From: Chondrus crispus
Lineage: Eukaryota > Rhodophyta > Florideophyceae > Gigartinales > Gigartinaceae
DNA: 64,000 nucleotides
Assembly (NCBI RefSeq): GCF_000350225.1
Contig: NW_005178984.1
Coordinates: forward strand, 172,039-236,038
Direction of reading: 5' to 3'
This document shows positions 22,108 to 34,029 of this stretch, piece after piece. Position numbers and translations under genes: made by a program. The stretch's first letter is position 1; the number at the start of each line of letters is the position of its first letter. The notes below the pieces were generated by a model. That model made no database searches. It saw only the letters and a list, made by a program, of their open reading frames with translations, and was not told the DNA's origin.

Positions 22108-24039
22108 CTATGCCCCAAGGGATTTTCCCTTTGGAAGGGAGGTGACAAGCCGAGCTAGAACTCGCAAGTCGTCCAGGGACGCCCCCTGGAGAGCTTCTCC
22201 CTCCACACCATGAGCCATGAGAAGGCGATGGTAAACGTCGGCAGCAGAGGTATTTTCTTTGGGAATTGTAGATGATGGAGGGCCCGAGGTAGAGGCGAGG
22301 AGCGGACCCTCAGGTGAAGGGCAAGCCGGACGTGGGGTCGGGTCCCCGGCCGACGGTGGGGCTTCCGGAATTGAAATGGTTCCCGTCGAGCAGCTCGCAG
22401 GAGGAAGCTCGACGCGCGGAAGAGCCTCAGGGCGGGTTAAGCCCACGGGTGCCGTACATGACGGCAATGGCAAGGTTGAGGTGGGTGTGACGAGCTGTCC
22501 CTCGCGTGATGGGGAAGCAGGAAGTGGGGTTGGATTCACGTCGGAGGAAGACACGACTCGAAGCGACAAGGTTTCCGCCGAGCTCGTGGGAGGAAGTACG
22601 ACGCACACTGGGGTCTCAGGCGCGGAGGGACGGACCGGTGCAGGGAGAGGGGAAGTTGGGGCCGAAGGTCGAGAGCACATCTCAGGCTCTCGAGGATCCG
22701 CGTTCACCACAGTGACTGCGTTGGGGATTGATGGTTGATTTCCGAAACGGCGGCTCATCTGGGCCTCCCAGGCAGAACAGAGGGAGGAGGACCAGGGGTT
22801 GATCCACACGAAGTCGCCGGCAGCTGGATGATTCCTACCAGGGGAAAAAGAGGGTCGTTGGCGTGAAAAGGACCGAGACGAATTTTGTGGAGGAACGCAA
22901 TCCCACGCTACGGTCTCGAACATATCGAAGAGGGCGTGCACTTCACGGTCCACATCGGACCCGCCAAGGGGGACAGAAAAATCGAGGAGGCGCATCTGTT
23001 CCCGGAGTTTCGAAGGGAGGTGCCACAAGCGCCAACAGTCGAAAACTTCCCACAGGAGGGTGGCGGCGACTTTCACGCACCACTCCGTGAGAAACACAGT
23101 CCACAACCCGTGCTGCGGATCGCGTAAATGACTGCCGTAATATGTCAGGATGGGGCCTAACTCAGCCCAGAAACCCTGACATACCTCGTATTGACTCCAC
23201 CAGGACGGGGTTCGTTGGTATCGATTGGTGTAGTGCTGTCTGGAAATTTCACGAGCCTCAATCATCTGGTACGCCACGAAGTACCCAGTGTCGGATCGGA
23301 CCCGACGTTCAAAGCGTACAGTATTTTGGAAAAAGAAAATACCGCCGCGCTTCGTATGGCGAAAGTTTGTGGGAAGAATGGCTTGGGTCCAAAACATGGC
23401 GTCGGTCGTGACGGTGCGTCGGTTGCGCCACAGTCGGTCCGCCTCGGACACGGGGTCACCGTAGGTGCAGTCGATGAGGTTGTCGAGGTAGAGTCGTTCC
23501 CCCTCCGTACGACACTGCCAAGTGTCGCAGTGGTAACATGAAGGTATGAGGGCGTCGGCCATAAGAATCTCGATCCGAGTGAGCACAGCGTCCATGAAGC
23601 GCAGGGATAAGGAGGAGCGACCGCGCGGGGAGGAGTGACGTAGGATGGAGGTGGGTATAGCGATGCGGGCGCGCCAGTCAAAGGTGTGAATGGCCTGCAA
23701 AGGGAGGTTACCGGGCAACATGCCCGCATCATCGGCGAAATTATTTTTGATGCCGTCGAGGTCGCGGACGCCCACAGAGGAGAACCATTGAGCAGAAGCA
23801 AACAGGGCTGCGTTATCACGCATGGTTTTGTTCTGCAGCTCCTCGAGCGAAGGATGACGGCGGGCTACCCAAGAGGAATGGTAGCCCGGGTGGAAGGCCG
23901 GCTCGGCAGGTATGGTAACAGGGGGTAGACGGGGTATGGAAGGAAGACCCCGGGGCACTTCGAACTTGCGAGGAAAGCCAACACCCGGACGTCTACGGGT
24001 GGCACTATCGTCCGAGTGTTCCGATGGAGAAGGAAGCAT
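22108..24039 (-). CDS. ORF X: intact antisense ORF of the Gypsy element, 643 aa, unknown function
   Basis: The frame is open from ATG 24039 to the stop at 22108, antisense to gag-pol and starting about 125 bp from the 3' LTR. The N-terminal half is globular with conserved blocks shared by all three copies: DDAGMLPGNLPLQAI, a Trp/Cys-rich DTWQCRTEGERLYLDN and RFERRVRSDTGYFVAYQM. The middle has TEWCVKVAATLLWE. A Pro/Ser/Thr-rich linker of about 170 residues follows, and a short conserved helix block (GASLDDLRVLARLVTSLP) ends the protein. There is no signal peptide or membrane segment. I recognise no family. It is only moderately similar to the other two copies, much less than pol is. Antisense extra ORFs near the 3' LTR are known in some plant Ty3/Gypsy elements (RIRE2, Grande, Retand), but no homology to those is claimed. 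Confidence 0.85.
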   Translation of the reverse strand: MLPSPSEHSDDSATRRRPGVGFPRKFEVPRGLPSIPRLPPVTIPAEPAFHPGYHSSWVARRHPSLEELQNKTMRDNAALFASAQWFSSVGVRDLDGIKNNFADDAGMLPGNLPLQAIHTFDWRARIAIPTSILRHSSPRGRSSLSLRFMDAVLTRIEILMADALIPSCYHCDTWQCRTEGERLYLDNLIDCTYGDPVSEADRLWRNRRTVTTDAMFWTQAILPTNFRHTKRGGIFFFQNTVRFERRVRSDTGYFVAYQMIEAREISRQHYTNRYQRTPSWWSQYEVCQGFWAELGPILTYYGSHLRDPQHGLWTVFLTEWCVKVAATLLWEVFDCWRLWHLPSKLREQMRLLDFSVPLGGSDVDREVHALFDMFETVAWDCVPPQNSSRSFSRQRPSFSPGRNHPAAGDFVWINPWSSSLCSAWEAQMSRRFGNQPSIPNAVTVVNADPREPEMCSRPSAPTSPLPAPVRPSAPETPVCVVLPPTSSAETLSLRVVSSSDVNPTPLPASPSREGQLVTPTSTLPLPSCTAPVGLTRPEALPRVELPPASCSTGTISIPEAPPSAGDPTPRPACPSPEGPLLASTSGPPSSTIPKENTSAADVYHRLLMAHGVEGEALQGASLDDLRVLARLVTSLPKGKSLGA

Positions 24040-24149
24040 GGTATTTTCGTCTTACCCTTGCTAGAACGCCGCGCAGAGTGATTGATGACTGGGAAACACG
24101 GTCAGCAGCGGCAGGAGATTATACGATGGCTGGGCGTTGCGCAAGGGCG

Positions 24150-24164
24150 CTCAGAAGGGGGATA
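24150..24164 (+). promoter_or_regulatory. Polypurine tract of element 3
   Basis: CTCAGAAGGGGGATA lies directly before the LTR at 24165, equivalent to the tracts at 4711 and 35790. Confidence 0.75.
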
Positions 24165-25103
24165 TGTAGTGCACTACGCACCTGAAAAGGGGGGTGAAAA
24201 GAAATGAAAATGATGGGGTATGACAAGCAAAAGTGGAAATCATTTCACTTTATTATTTTAATTATTAATTTTAATTAGTTGCATATTAGTTATTTAACAT
24301 TAGATTAGATCTAGGATCTAGCGCCGAGAGCTACTGTAGTGGCTCCGGCGGGGCGATATATACCTTAGCCCTCTGACCACCAAGTCAGTAAAGGTAACCC
24401 GAGTTGCCGGAGTTGAATGTCGCCTTGGTCGAAGTCCGTCTCTACCAAGACGCTCCCTTTTACCTAAGCCTACGGCATGCTCTATTGCTCGGGGGTCCCC
24501 TTTTTCCTTATCAATTTTCCTTTATTTCCCTATCCTAATTTCCCTTAATCTTGAGTTGGTCCCACCTTGTAGGATTGCGATCCGCAACGTGACGTCATTT
24601 GCCATCGGGCTTTTGTGTTGGGGCAACAGTGGTGCTTTTCTCAGTGTTGGTTCCATCGGAATTCGGTTGCGACCGATCCGTTGTTGGTACTTTGCCATCG
24701 GGCAGTACGACGGTGTAGCGCTGCTACGTTTTCTTCTTTCCCGACGGGCTAAGTTGCGACGTCCCCGTCGAAGACCTTATCAAGGGTATAAGGTGTACAA
24801 GGCGCTCTCCGAGCATTGGATTTACGACCCATCGGACCAGGTTTACCTAAACACCCCTCCGAACTCGTCGAGCAGTTGCCTTTACAAGTCTCTACCACCA
24901 TTTACCGATCCCGGGCTGGGCCCTTCTCTTTGCTCCCCCCTATCAGGGATCCGAGCTACTGCGGGCCGCAAACCCGCTTAAAGAGGACAGGGAGCTTCGA
25001 ACACTCCGTAGCGCTGTGCCGTTGGCAGTTGTTGTTTTTGTTGCTGTTGTTTGTGTTGGACCGTCGGACCTTGGTCTCTGCCTAACAGGCGCATTGCACT
25101 ACA
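24165..25103 (+). repeat. LTR shared by elements 3 (3' LTR) and 2 (5' side)
   Basis: It is 939 bp, shorter and more diverged than the LTRs of element 1. It begins TGTAGTGCACTACG and ends GCATTGCACTACA. On the left it abuts the polypurine tract of element 3; on the right it abuts the middle of gag of element 2. The arrangement LTR-internal-LTR-internal-LTR with one shared LTR is the product expected of recombination between LTRs of tandem or adjacent copies, followed here by loss of element 2's leader and first part of gag. A TATATA lies near 24357. Confidence 0.85.
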
Positions 25104-28100
25104 AGCGGGTCGTCAACTTCACCGACGCCTGCATACACGACGGAGTCGTTTTCAGAGCCCACGGATCCCGTGATGATGTTTCGGGGGCGCGGCCACACGC
25201 CGGCGCCGTGCATTCCGATGGAAGACAAGGGTACGACGTTTCGAAGGCCAGACTGGATGGGAAGGCCGCAACGTCAAGGAAGGCCGCCGGCCCGTGGAGG
25301 ACCTAGGACGCCGTATCTCGTCAAGACGCACGGTCTGGTGTGCTATCATTGCTATGAAAAGGGGCACGCCGCGCCAACGTGCATTCTTTCCCTCCGGGAA
25401 ATGCACCGAGTTTTGGAAAATTACGAGGCGTTGTCTCCGATGGAGAGGTTAGGGATACCATCGACGAGTTACTTGAAGGTCAAGAATTGGTTCGATTCGC
25501 AGACAGCGAGCACGCCGAGTGCTTCAACGCCGAGGTCGAACCAACCCTTCAAAGGGCCCACCGCGGGGCCCGCGCCGTCGGATGTGAGAAGGATCCCGCA
25601 GCGGCAGGAAAATTAGAGAGGGGAATCTCGCATAAGTCGCGAGAGGCACAGGGTCGACGTACTGTGCCCGGGGCTCAGCCCCGTTCCCCGTCTCTAAGGG
25701 GAAAATAAGGCCCCGATGAGGAGGTTGTTGGATTGGTGGATAAGCCCAAAGGGCCAGCTCAAGTCAAGAAAATTTTGAGCCGAGCCCGAGATCATCCGCT
25801 GGAAGAAGTTCGAAGACCCTGGTACAAGGTTAAGCGAAGGGAGTGTCCCGAGAAGATTTTGGTTCTTGCGCGAAAAACTACAAAGTTTACGCGGACATCG
25901 GACCCACAATTGGATTGATGAGCCGGGTGTTGTCTGTTTTAGACACCGGCGCGGGACCAAACCTTGTGCGAAAATCGGAACTCCCAGCTGGAATGGAATC
26001 TCTAGTGTCCTACGGACCGACCCAAGATATCGGCGACGCGAACAATAGGCCACTACCGACTCTCGGCACAATTTGAATGCCTGTGAGGCTTGGAAAATTT
26101 GTGGCCGCAGCCGAGTTTATTGTATGCGAAAAACTAGCCGTCCCGCTAATTCTAGGCGCGGACTACTGTGACCGGTTTGTGGAAGCAATTTATCCAAGGA
26201 AGAAAACGGTTGAGTTGGCGGATTTCTCGGAGGTCCCGATAGTTAGGCAGTTCTCGACGAGAAAAGGGAAGAAGAATCTCGTGGCGGGAGAGCACGAGAA
26301 TGATGGAAAAGTGGAGCGAATTTCCCCTAAGGTAAAAGTGGCAAGAGCCACCACTATCGAGCCAGGGACGCAACGCGTCGTGGAATGCACCTCGAAGAGG
26401 GCGGGCTTGGTTGTGGTTCAGCCGTACTCGTCGTTGTACGAAAGGCACGGGTTGACGTGCACGAATGGTGTCGTTCAGGTTGAGCCTGACAGGCCATTTC
26501 GTTTACTCGTTGCGAATTTTAGGACGTACCCTGTCAGGGTGCAAAAAGGCCAAGTGGTGGCAGAATTATTACCGCACCCGAGAGCCGCGCTCGAGAGCAA
26601 AACCACCATTGGTGAAGTTCTCGGAATTCAAGAAAGGAAGAAGGAAAATTTTCCTAATTCCACCAAGACGCCTACGGGCGAGACAAGATGCCAACCGTCG
26701 GATCAAGATCGCGAGGACCAGCCAGAAGAACGGTCGGCAGGGCTCTCCGCGTTGGCATCTACGAAGCCGCAACGCAGGATTGAGCCGCCACCGCCGGACG
26801 TGGAGGACCTCGACCTGAGCCACGTGCCGGAACGGCTGCGCGAGCTGTTCTGTCGGATGTTGAAGAAGTATTCAAGGATGTGGGATGGGATGCTTGGCGA
26901 AATTAATACCACCGTCCATCGGATCGAGTTGATCCCCGAGACTCGTCCCATCGCACAAGCCCCGTATCGGGCCGGACCTAAAGCCCGCGAAGTAGAAGAT
27001 GCAGAGGTGCAGAAGATGTTGGAGGCAGGAGTGATAGAACCAGCGCAGTCAGAATGGGCGTCGCCCGTGTTGCTGGTGCCCAAGCCGGACGGGTCTATGC
27101 GTTTTTGCGTAGACTACCGCAGGCTGAACGCAGTGACGGTGAAGGACACGTACCCCTTACCGCGCATGGATGAGTGCCTGGACTCGCTTGGTGACACCAA
27201 GGTTTTCTCCGTGTTGGACGCGATCTCGGGATATTGGCAGATGCCTATCCCTGAGCGCGACCGCGACAAGACCGCATTTTCGTGTCACTCAGGACTGTAT
27301 CGCTTCTCAAGAATGCCCTTCGGGCTAACTAACGCGCCAGCGACGTTTCAGAGAGCAATGGATATCCTGCTCTCTCCGTTCCGTTGGAAGTGCTGTTTAG
27401 TGTATCTGGACGACATAATAATTTTTGGCAAGTCGTGGGAGGAGCACATCGTGCACGTGGATGAAATACTTTCTGTATTGGAGAAGACAGGTGTGAAGCT
27501 CAAGCTTCGCAAGTGTGAATTTTTCGTCGAAAAGATCAAGTACCTGGGCCATGCAGTTCGGCCAGGTACATTGGAAGTGGACGCTGCGCGAACCGTCGCA
27601 TTGGAACAAGTGAGGTACCGTCAAACGCAGACCCAGCTCAGGAGCTTCTTGGGACTTTGTAATGTCTACCGCAGATTCGTTCCGCATTATGCGAAAATCA
27701 CGCATCGGCTCAATCAACTGTTGAAGAAGGGACAACCGGTCCAGTTGGAAGGATTCGACGAACCGTGCAAGAAAGCTTTTCATAAGCTCAAGGACGCCAT
27801 CTTGGCACCGCCGGTGTTGGCGCTGGCGAAGAAGGACCTACCCTACTCGGTAGATACCGATGCAAGCGACTACCAAATAAGCGCTGCACTATTTCAAACA
27901 CACCCGGATGCGCAACGCAAACCCATCGGGTTCTTTTCAAGAACCTCACCCGCAGCCGAGAGAAACTATTCTGTATCAGAAAAAGAATGTCTAGCGGTAA
28001 TTTGGGCCGTACAGACTTTAAGACCATATCTATATGGCGAGCACTTCGTCGTGCATACCGACCATGCCTCATTGAGGTGGTTGATGAACGTAACCGACCC

Positions 28101-30069
28101 CAGCGGGAGATTAATCCGATGGAGGCTACGCCTCTCGGAATTCGATTTTGAAATCAAGTACAAAAAGGGAAAGGCTAACAGCCAGGCGGACGCTTTGTCA
28201 AGGTTGCGAACCGCAGGAGAAACCGTCGACGAAATCGACGACGAAATCCCTTGTTTTATGGCCGAACCGGCCGAGGGTACAGTGGAGGACGAGGAAAGTT
28301 TTGACGCGGCAGACGACATCCTCGCTCTTGAGGGGGAGACCGCCCCTGATCGCCTCGATCAATTCCAAGCTGTCACTCCGGAGGAGCTCATTCGCGAGCA
28401 AGCCGTCGACCCCTTCTGCAACCGCATCAAGGAAGAAATGGACGCCGGAAAGGTGAGAACGTTCAGCACGGAGACCGAGGAACTCGAAGGAACTCTATGC
28501 CGTACCGCGGCAGAGTTTGTACAAGTGGTAATACCACAATCGTTAAGGGACCGCGTCCTATGGTTGAGCCACTACGCAAATTTGGCAGGCCACCCGGGAG
28601 GCAGGAAACTTTACAAGACTTTGAGAAGATATTTTTATTGGCCTACGATGGCCCTAGACTGCTACGCAGTCGCGAAGAATTGCGCCGCATGTGCGCGGGA
28701 GAGGGTGAAGTTAAGAAGAAACACGAAGGAAATAAAGCTGTTCACGCCCAAAGCTCCGCTGGAATTTGTCGCCATCGACATCCTCGGCGAGCTAATTACA
28801 ACTAAGCGAGGAAATCGGTACATTCTCGTGATCAGCGATCGATACTCGAAACTGGTACGAACCGTACCGTTGAAGAAGATATCAGCTGCGCACATCGCAT
28901 AAGCCTTCGTTCACCATTGGGTATTCGTGTACGGACCGCCGATCAAGCTGCTGTCCGACAATGGAACACAGTTCACGGCCCGGTTCTTTCAGAATGTCTG
29001 CCGAATTCTCGGAATACGCAATGTGTTCACGACTACGTACCACCCGCAAGCCAACGGCCAAGTTGAGAGATTTAACCGCACGCTGACTTCCGCGTTGCAA
29101 AAATACGTTGGAGAGCATCCCAAGGACTGGGACTTATTTAGCGACGCTGTGACGTTCGCCTACAACACACAAGTTCATCGAACTACGAACATTGCGACCT
29201 TCGAGCTGGTGTTGGCCCGGGCGCAGAGAAACATTGCGTTACAAGCGCAACCAACATTGGAGAATTTCAGCTCGTCACGAGCATACTACCTGAAATGGCA
29301 GTCGTGGTTGGAGAGCCTAATGCAAAGCGCCGAAAGAAGTTTGCGAAAGGAACAAGCCCGGTACAAGCGAAATTTCGACGCACGCCTTCCAAAACCGCAA
29401 TACGAGATCCCACTGGGGTCCTACGTGTTCCTCCGGAAGGAGCAGGGCACGGCTAGCGAACCGAAACACAAGCTGGCACAAGTCGCTACAGGACCTTATC
29501 AGGTCAGAAGATCGGACCAACATACGGTAGTCATTGCCATTGGCGATCAGGAGGAACGCGTATCGCGAGACAGGGTGGAGTTAGCCCCAAGCCCGATGGA
29601 CTATGCGCCAATAACTGGCCTACGTCAAGTGCTACAGTTCTTCGGAGAGCCGGAACTAAACGAAGAAGGAGAGGTACGGGAGGACGACGAACGTCCTCAC
29701 ACCCGTGCGCCTACGTCAGGGGACCAGGATAATTTCGTTGGTCAAACGCCGACAGCGGAGACACCTCCAGGTCTACGAGAGTTCGGAAAGTCCAGAGATG
29801 AGAATGAGCCGCTGGCTCTTCGGAAGGGGGAACGACAGTTGGACACGCAGGAAGGAGGAACTGAGAGTCAGGAGTATGTGATCGACAAGATCGTGGACCA
29901 CGGCTACGACGGGGAAAAATTAATTCTGAAGGTGGAATGGTACGGTTATACGCCCGAGGACGCGACGTGGGAGCCCATTGAGCAATTGCTCCGCAGCGTG
30001 GCCGTCACGTATTTCCGAAGGAGAAGATTATCCTTCCCCGCGCAGATCGCGCAAGCGCAATCAGGATAG
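25104..30069 (+). pseudogene. Gag (3' part) and Pol of element 2, broken
   Basis: It begins directly at the LTR in the middle of gag. The zinc knuckle CYHCYEKGHAAPTC lies at about 25341-25382 and gag ends near 25614. Pol carries a TAA near 25706, a one-base loss in an A-run near 25871, a TGA at 26074-26076 just before the long open stretch 26077-28902, and a TAA at 28900-28902 in the integrase. The rest, integrase core and chromodomain, is open at 28927-30069. YLDD, DTDASDY, HHCC and chromodomain motifs are as in the intact copy at 2-2914. The integrase TAA is at the homologous codon of the stop in element 1. Confidence 0.9.
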
Positions 30070-30155
30070 TGGTAACCAAGAATTTCACATGTCAGTGTCA
30101 GTGCGGTAATCCGCGTGGGGCATAGCGAGCCGACCTGAGGGTCGAGAAAAGGAGA

Positions 30156-30431
30156 ATGATGAGATGGAACGAACAAGGTGAGGGGCATTCAGACAGTCAA
30201 CCCGCAAGTAGACGCAGCGCGTGCACGAGTAGGATGAGCGTCGTGATGAGATACTCAGGTTGGAAGTCGCGTAACGATGTGCCCAGCGAGAAAAGAACGC
30301 TGGAAGAACGAGGACATAGACTGAATAGTCCACCTCCTTCACTCTTACCTTCATATCTGTTCGGTCTCGTTTTTGTTTTATTTGTGATTGCTTTTGTGTT
30401 GTTCTATTTTATTTTATTTTTGAGACGTTAG
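30156..30431 (+). CDS. Small ORF with hydrophobic C-terminus downstream of pol, element 2
   Basis: This is a 91-codon ORF, the counterpart of 10468-10743, with identical length and about ten substitutions. The polar N-terminus is followed by a run of about 25 hydrophobic residues (FGLVFVLFVIAFVLFYF) and a short basic end. In a copy otherwise full of lesions, an unbroken frame is notable. The hydrophobic run is encoded by a T-rich tract that ends in GACGTTAG, so a splice-acceptor explanation competes with a membrane peptide. Confidence 0.35.
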   Translation: MMRWNEQGEGHSDSQPASRRSACTSRMSVVMRYSGWKSRNDVPSEKRTLEERGHRLNSPPPSLLPSYLFGLVFVLFVIAFVLFYFILFLRR

Positions 30432-30436
30432 GGACA

Positions 30437-31475
30437 CGACCCCGCACCGCGGAGGTCCGTCAGCAAGTCTATGAGAAGTCCAAGGAGGACATTGAAGAGG
30501 CGATGATCTTCGAGATCAATTCCGCCTTTGACAAAGTTACGGCCGACGCCCGCGTCGCGGGATTCTCACCATTCAGGGCAAGGCCGAGGAGGAGCTAAGA
30601 GACGTAGGAGAACATGACCCCACGACGGGTGTTCCTACGTCGTGGATGGAGCCAGAAGGAGATGAGGCACTACACACGCGCTTTACGAACGGGGGGGTAT
30701 TTTTCGACTCTAAGGCAAGACGCCAGAGAGGCAGAGCTGAAACAACGATTCTGCCATGCTGTCTGCATCTCTAGGGGACGTGAAGGAGAGGACAATCTGT
30801 CCAATCTGACCGAGCTGGAGGAGGTGCTAACAGGGGTTCAAAGTTGGGTTGCAGGTCGTCGAAGCCGGTTCGTTTTCGATAATATATGGTCGCGCAACAA
30901 AAATGACGAGAGGATTTTGCTAAAACTCTCCCACGCTGCCAGCATCGCGGCGCGAAATGGTGAGCCAACCGGCAAGGTTTTGTACCCCACAAGAGATCCG
31001 ACATCGACAGAGCGGGGCTACAGGAGTAACGGTCAAAAAGAAAAATCAAGAGAGGGTTGCACCGGAAATATACCGGAATTGTGAAGGTGGTACCTGATAA
31101 CGCTCAAAGAGACCAGAGGGACAGGGGGAAATCGGCGCACAGGAAGCAAGGGACGAGTACGAATCGCTCTACGCAAAGCTTCGCTCGTCTGTACAGGTTC
31201 TGGACGCCCGTGGCAGCAAAAGGTCTTCGTCTTTCGAGGATACGCACCGCGCATTGCGTGTCATGAACAAACCGGATATGATCCGTCTGGCAGAGTTGAG
31301 GGATTCATGGGGAAAAGGTGATGCTGGCATCGCAAGAAAGTATGCGACGCATATGAACAGTGTGGGGTCGGTTGACTGTCGAGATTTGGCGAACAGGAAA
31401 GGCCAAGTGGTAAGTCCTCATGATCTTACGCAGGATCTCGCAGTCTACGAAGGCGACCGCGGGTGGAGGCCCTAG
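30437..31475 (+). pseudogene. Decayed sense ORF (ORF Y) between pol and ORF X in element 2
   Basis: Successive frames carry protein-like charged sequence: a segment with IEEAMIFEINSAFDKVTAD (about 30480-30560), a shifted segment with IQGKAEEELRDVGEHD, then LTELEEVLTGVQSWVAG (about 30800-30860). From about 31126 to 31475 a continuous open stretch contains EARDEYESLYAKLRSSV, RALRVMNKPDMIRLAELRD and KYATHMNSVG. The composition and heptad-like spacing suggest a helical protein. The first segment is shared with element 1. No family is recognised. I read it as a dead third gene of the element. Confidence 0.45.
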
Positions 31476-34029
31476 CTGGAACCAAAGGTGGTGTCGGAAG
31501 CTGTCTGACAGCTACAGGAAGAAATGACTGTGGTCAACGTTATTGTTAACGATCAAGGTCTCGAGGGTAGCGGGGCGGACAAGCGATATTTTTTCGAAAA
31601 TATTTGTTGACTGCTGGGCAGAGCTGAGCTGTTTGCTTGTTAGTGCGCGGTGGGTGATCAAGGTTTTTTTTGTTGATGAATGGTGTGTGACAACGGGAGG
31701 CGTACCTCTTGAGGATGAAGAGACGCACCACGATACGAGGGGAGAGTCCGAAGGGCAGGCAGTTGTTGTTGGAAGGCCCACCGCGTAAGCCGCGGGACCT
31801 CCCTGAGTACACAGCAACAACACCCCACAAATATTGACAAGTGTCGCGATGCCCAAGTGGAACACAGGACACCGCTCGGAATTTTCAATTAATTTTAAGG
31901 AGAAAGCGACGCGGTCGAGCGCATGGGACGCTGAGCCTTTTTGGGATAAGTGAGCTGCACACGGTTCGCGACCACGACGAACGTTGCCTCTGTCGAGACA
32001 ACGTCATCCGATCGCGCTTATCTCCTTTCTTTTGTCAATGTTTTTGTTTTGGGGTTGCCTTCTATTTTGTTTTGTCACATCCTAGATGTGACCCCCCCAC
32101 CCCATCTCACACTACGGACGCCGGTCAGCCGACATGTTACGATCAAGAGGGGGCTCAACCGGGACCCGGAACGAGAGGGATGACTCTCCGAGGTGCGCGA
32201 AGGACGATCAAGAGAAAGACCCGAGGGGTACAAAGCTGACAGTACGATCCGCGTCGCGGAAAGACGTGTTGGAAATCGTGCAGGATGCCCGTCGACCTTC
32301 TACCCAACTTTAATTCCGTCGCGACTCCCTTTATTACTATTTTTCCTTCTGGGGATGAGCAGGAACCAGCGATAAGACACACATCAAAGTACAGCATCCG
32401 ATCGCGAGAGCAGGACGGCGCTCGCCGAAGGGAAACGATGGCTCGCGTGTAGAAGAACAAACGTTTCGTGGACACGAGAGGAAGACGGGTACGACTACCG
32501 AAAACGAGGACGGTGTGCAAATGGCCAGTAATCCTCGCAAGGACTTTACCAAGTATCGACGATTTGGTACTGTAGGCTCTAAAGCCTGCGCGAGAGCAGA
32601 ACCCCTTCGAGGAGGTCACATTTCGTGGCACCTCGTACGAAGAAGATCGTATTCGTCAAAGACAGGAATGTCATGAAGTGATACGAGCTCCGACGCCCTT
32701 TATGAATCTTTTTATTGTTGCAGTGTCGACGCGAGGGAGATTAGAACAATGGCCACAGATTTCTGTTAACGTTTCGTGGACACGAGTAGCCTCGGTCGCA
32801 CGACAACCGAACGAGGAAAAGAATGAGGTTTTTGTCCCCACACCCCGCCATCACCCCCCCCCCTATTAATATTTTTATTGCACGACTAAGCAGGCCTCAG
32901 GCGACAAATGACGAGTTGCGGGAGTTCGCAACTACTGCACGGGGAAATCGACAGGAATTGTCTCGAAGGATCTAACGGGTCGAAGAAGAAAAAAAAAGAA
33001 AACGTAATGTCGCACGTTCCGCTGTCGACGACACTCTGGGAAGGTGGTCTCCACGGATCGTGAGAATCTTGTGCAAAACACCCCTTCAGTTGTGGATCGC
33101 GAATTTCCATTTGAAGGAAGCAGTAAGTCTCGCGTTCATTTGCAGGATGGTTTCCGGTTCCCAACGTACACCAGGAACAGAGGAAGGGAGAAAACATTGA
33201 TATGCGGAGAACAGAGGGGAATTCGCACGCGACAGTTCACTTTCAGCACACGCAAACAACGGAGGAGAAGAATTCGACAGGTCTGCTTTCATAAGAATCG
33301 TAGACGGGACCGCTGCTATGAGTGAATTGATTACGCATGGTGACAAGCTCGGGACGATCTCGCCAGGTTGTGCAAATAATAAAAAATATGGAAACGGGCG
33401 ACTCATCTGAAACTGCAATGAGGGTGTAACTTTCCATGGGCATTGAGAAGCAACGCTATTGTTTGGCACTACGGGGACCGTACAGTAGAACCAGGTGTCG
33501 GAAATAACCGACTCAAGCGAGCGCGACCGAACGGGTCAGGCAGGTTGATAACGAACCATATTTTTTTTGTGAACCTCAAAACCCCCCTACCACTTTGTTG
33601 ACCGTGATAACGGACGTCTACAGTGGCGTCGCGATAACAGTTGAGGGATGACGTCGCTCGTATGGCGTCGACCATATTGTATTTTTTATGAGAACCGTGT
33701 GAGGACAGCCTCACACAAAAAGGGAAATTTGGGAAAATGAGGAGGAAAATGGGAGACGCACGCTGTGATAGGAGGATTGCAGAAGGAGAACGTGTGAGAA
33801 AGAGGAGGGAAATGTGACGAGAAAAAAAAGAGAAGGGAATGGCAGAATGGGGATGCGACCGCAGAGGCGGGACGCATACAAAAAAAGGAGGAAAGTGAAG
33901 GTAACGGGGGATACACAGGTGACTCATTTTATTATTCAAAAGCTACCGGATGACGTCAATAACCAGACATCACCCCAAACGGGTAATAATCCGAGAACGG
34001 ATCACGGGGAAGTCGCTCTAAGCGGCAGG

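Larger units (their letters stand above)
1..25103 (+). mobile_element. Ty3/Gypsy chromovirus-type LTR retrotransposon, element 3 (outer copy, 5' end outside window)
   Basis: In gag-pol orientation this copy runs from before the window through pol (2-2914), a partly decayed spacer, an antisense ORF X (22108-24039), a polypurine tract and the 3' LTR (24165-25103). It is interrupted at 3642-18923 by nested element 1: removing that insert and one copy of the GCAAC duplication joins 3641 to 18929 and restores a spacer of the same layout as in element 2. The visible pol and ORF X are both open, so this is the least damaged copy of the three. The 5' LTR and gag lie outside the window and cannot be judged. 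Confidence 0.8.
30070..34029 (+). other. Spacer of element 2 between pol and ORF X
   Basis: It holds the small ORF at 30156-30431, the decayed ORF Y at 30437-31475, and otherwise no supported gene. A T-rich tract ending CATCCTAG (32022-32087) looks like a splice acceptor. Purine motifs near 33736-33890 precede ORF X. Confidence 0.5.

Noticed and set aside
22259..22738. 159-codon plus-strand ORF opposite ORF X
   Set aside because: It is a shadow of the Pro/Ser/Thr-rich linker of ORF X; not conserved in other copies.
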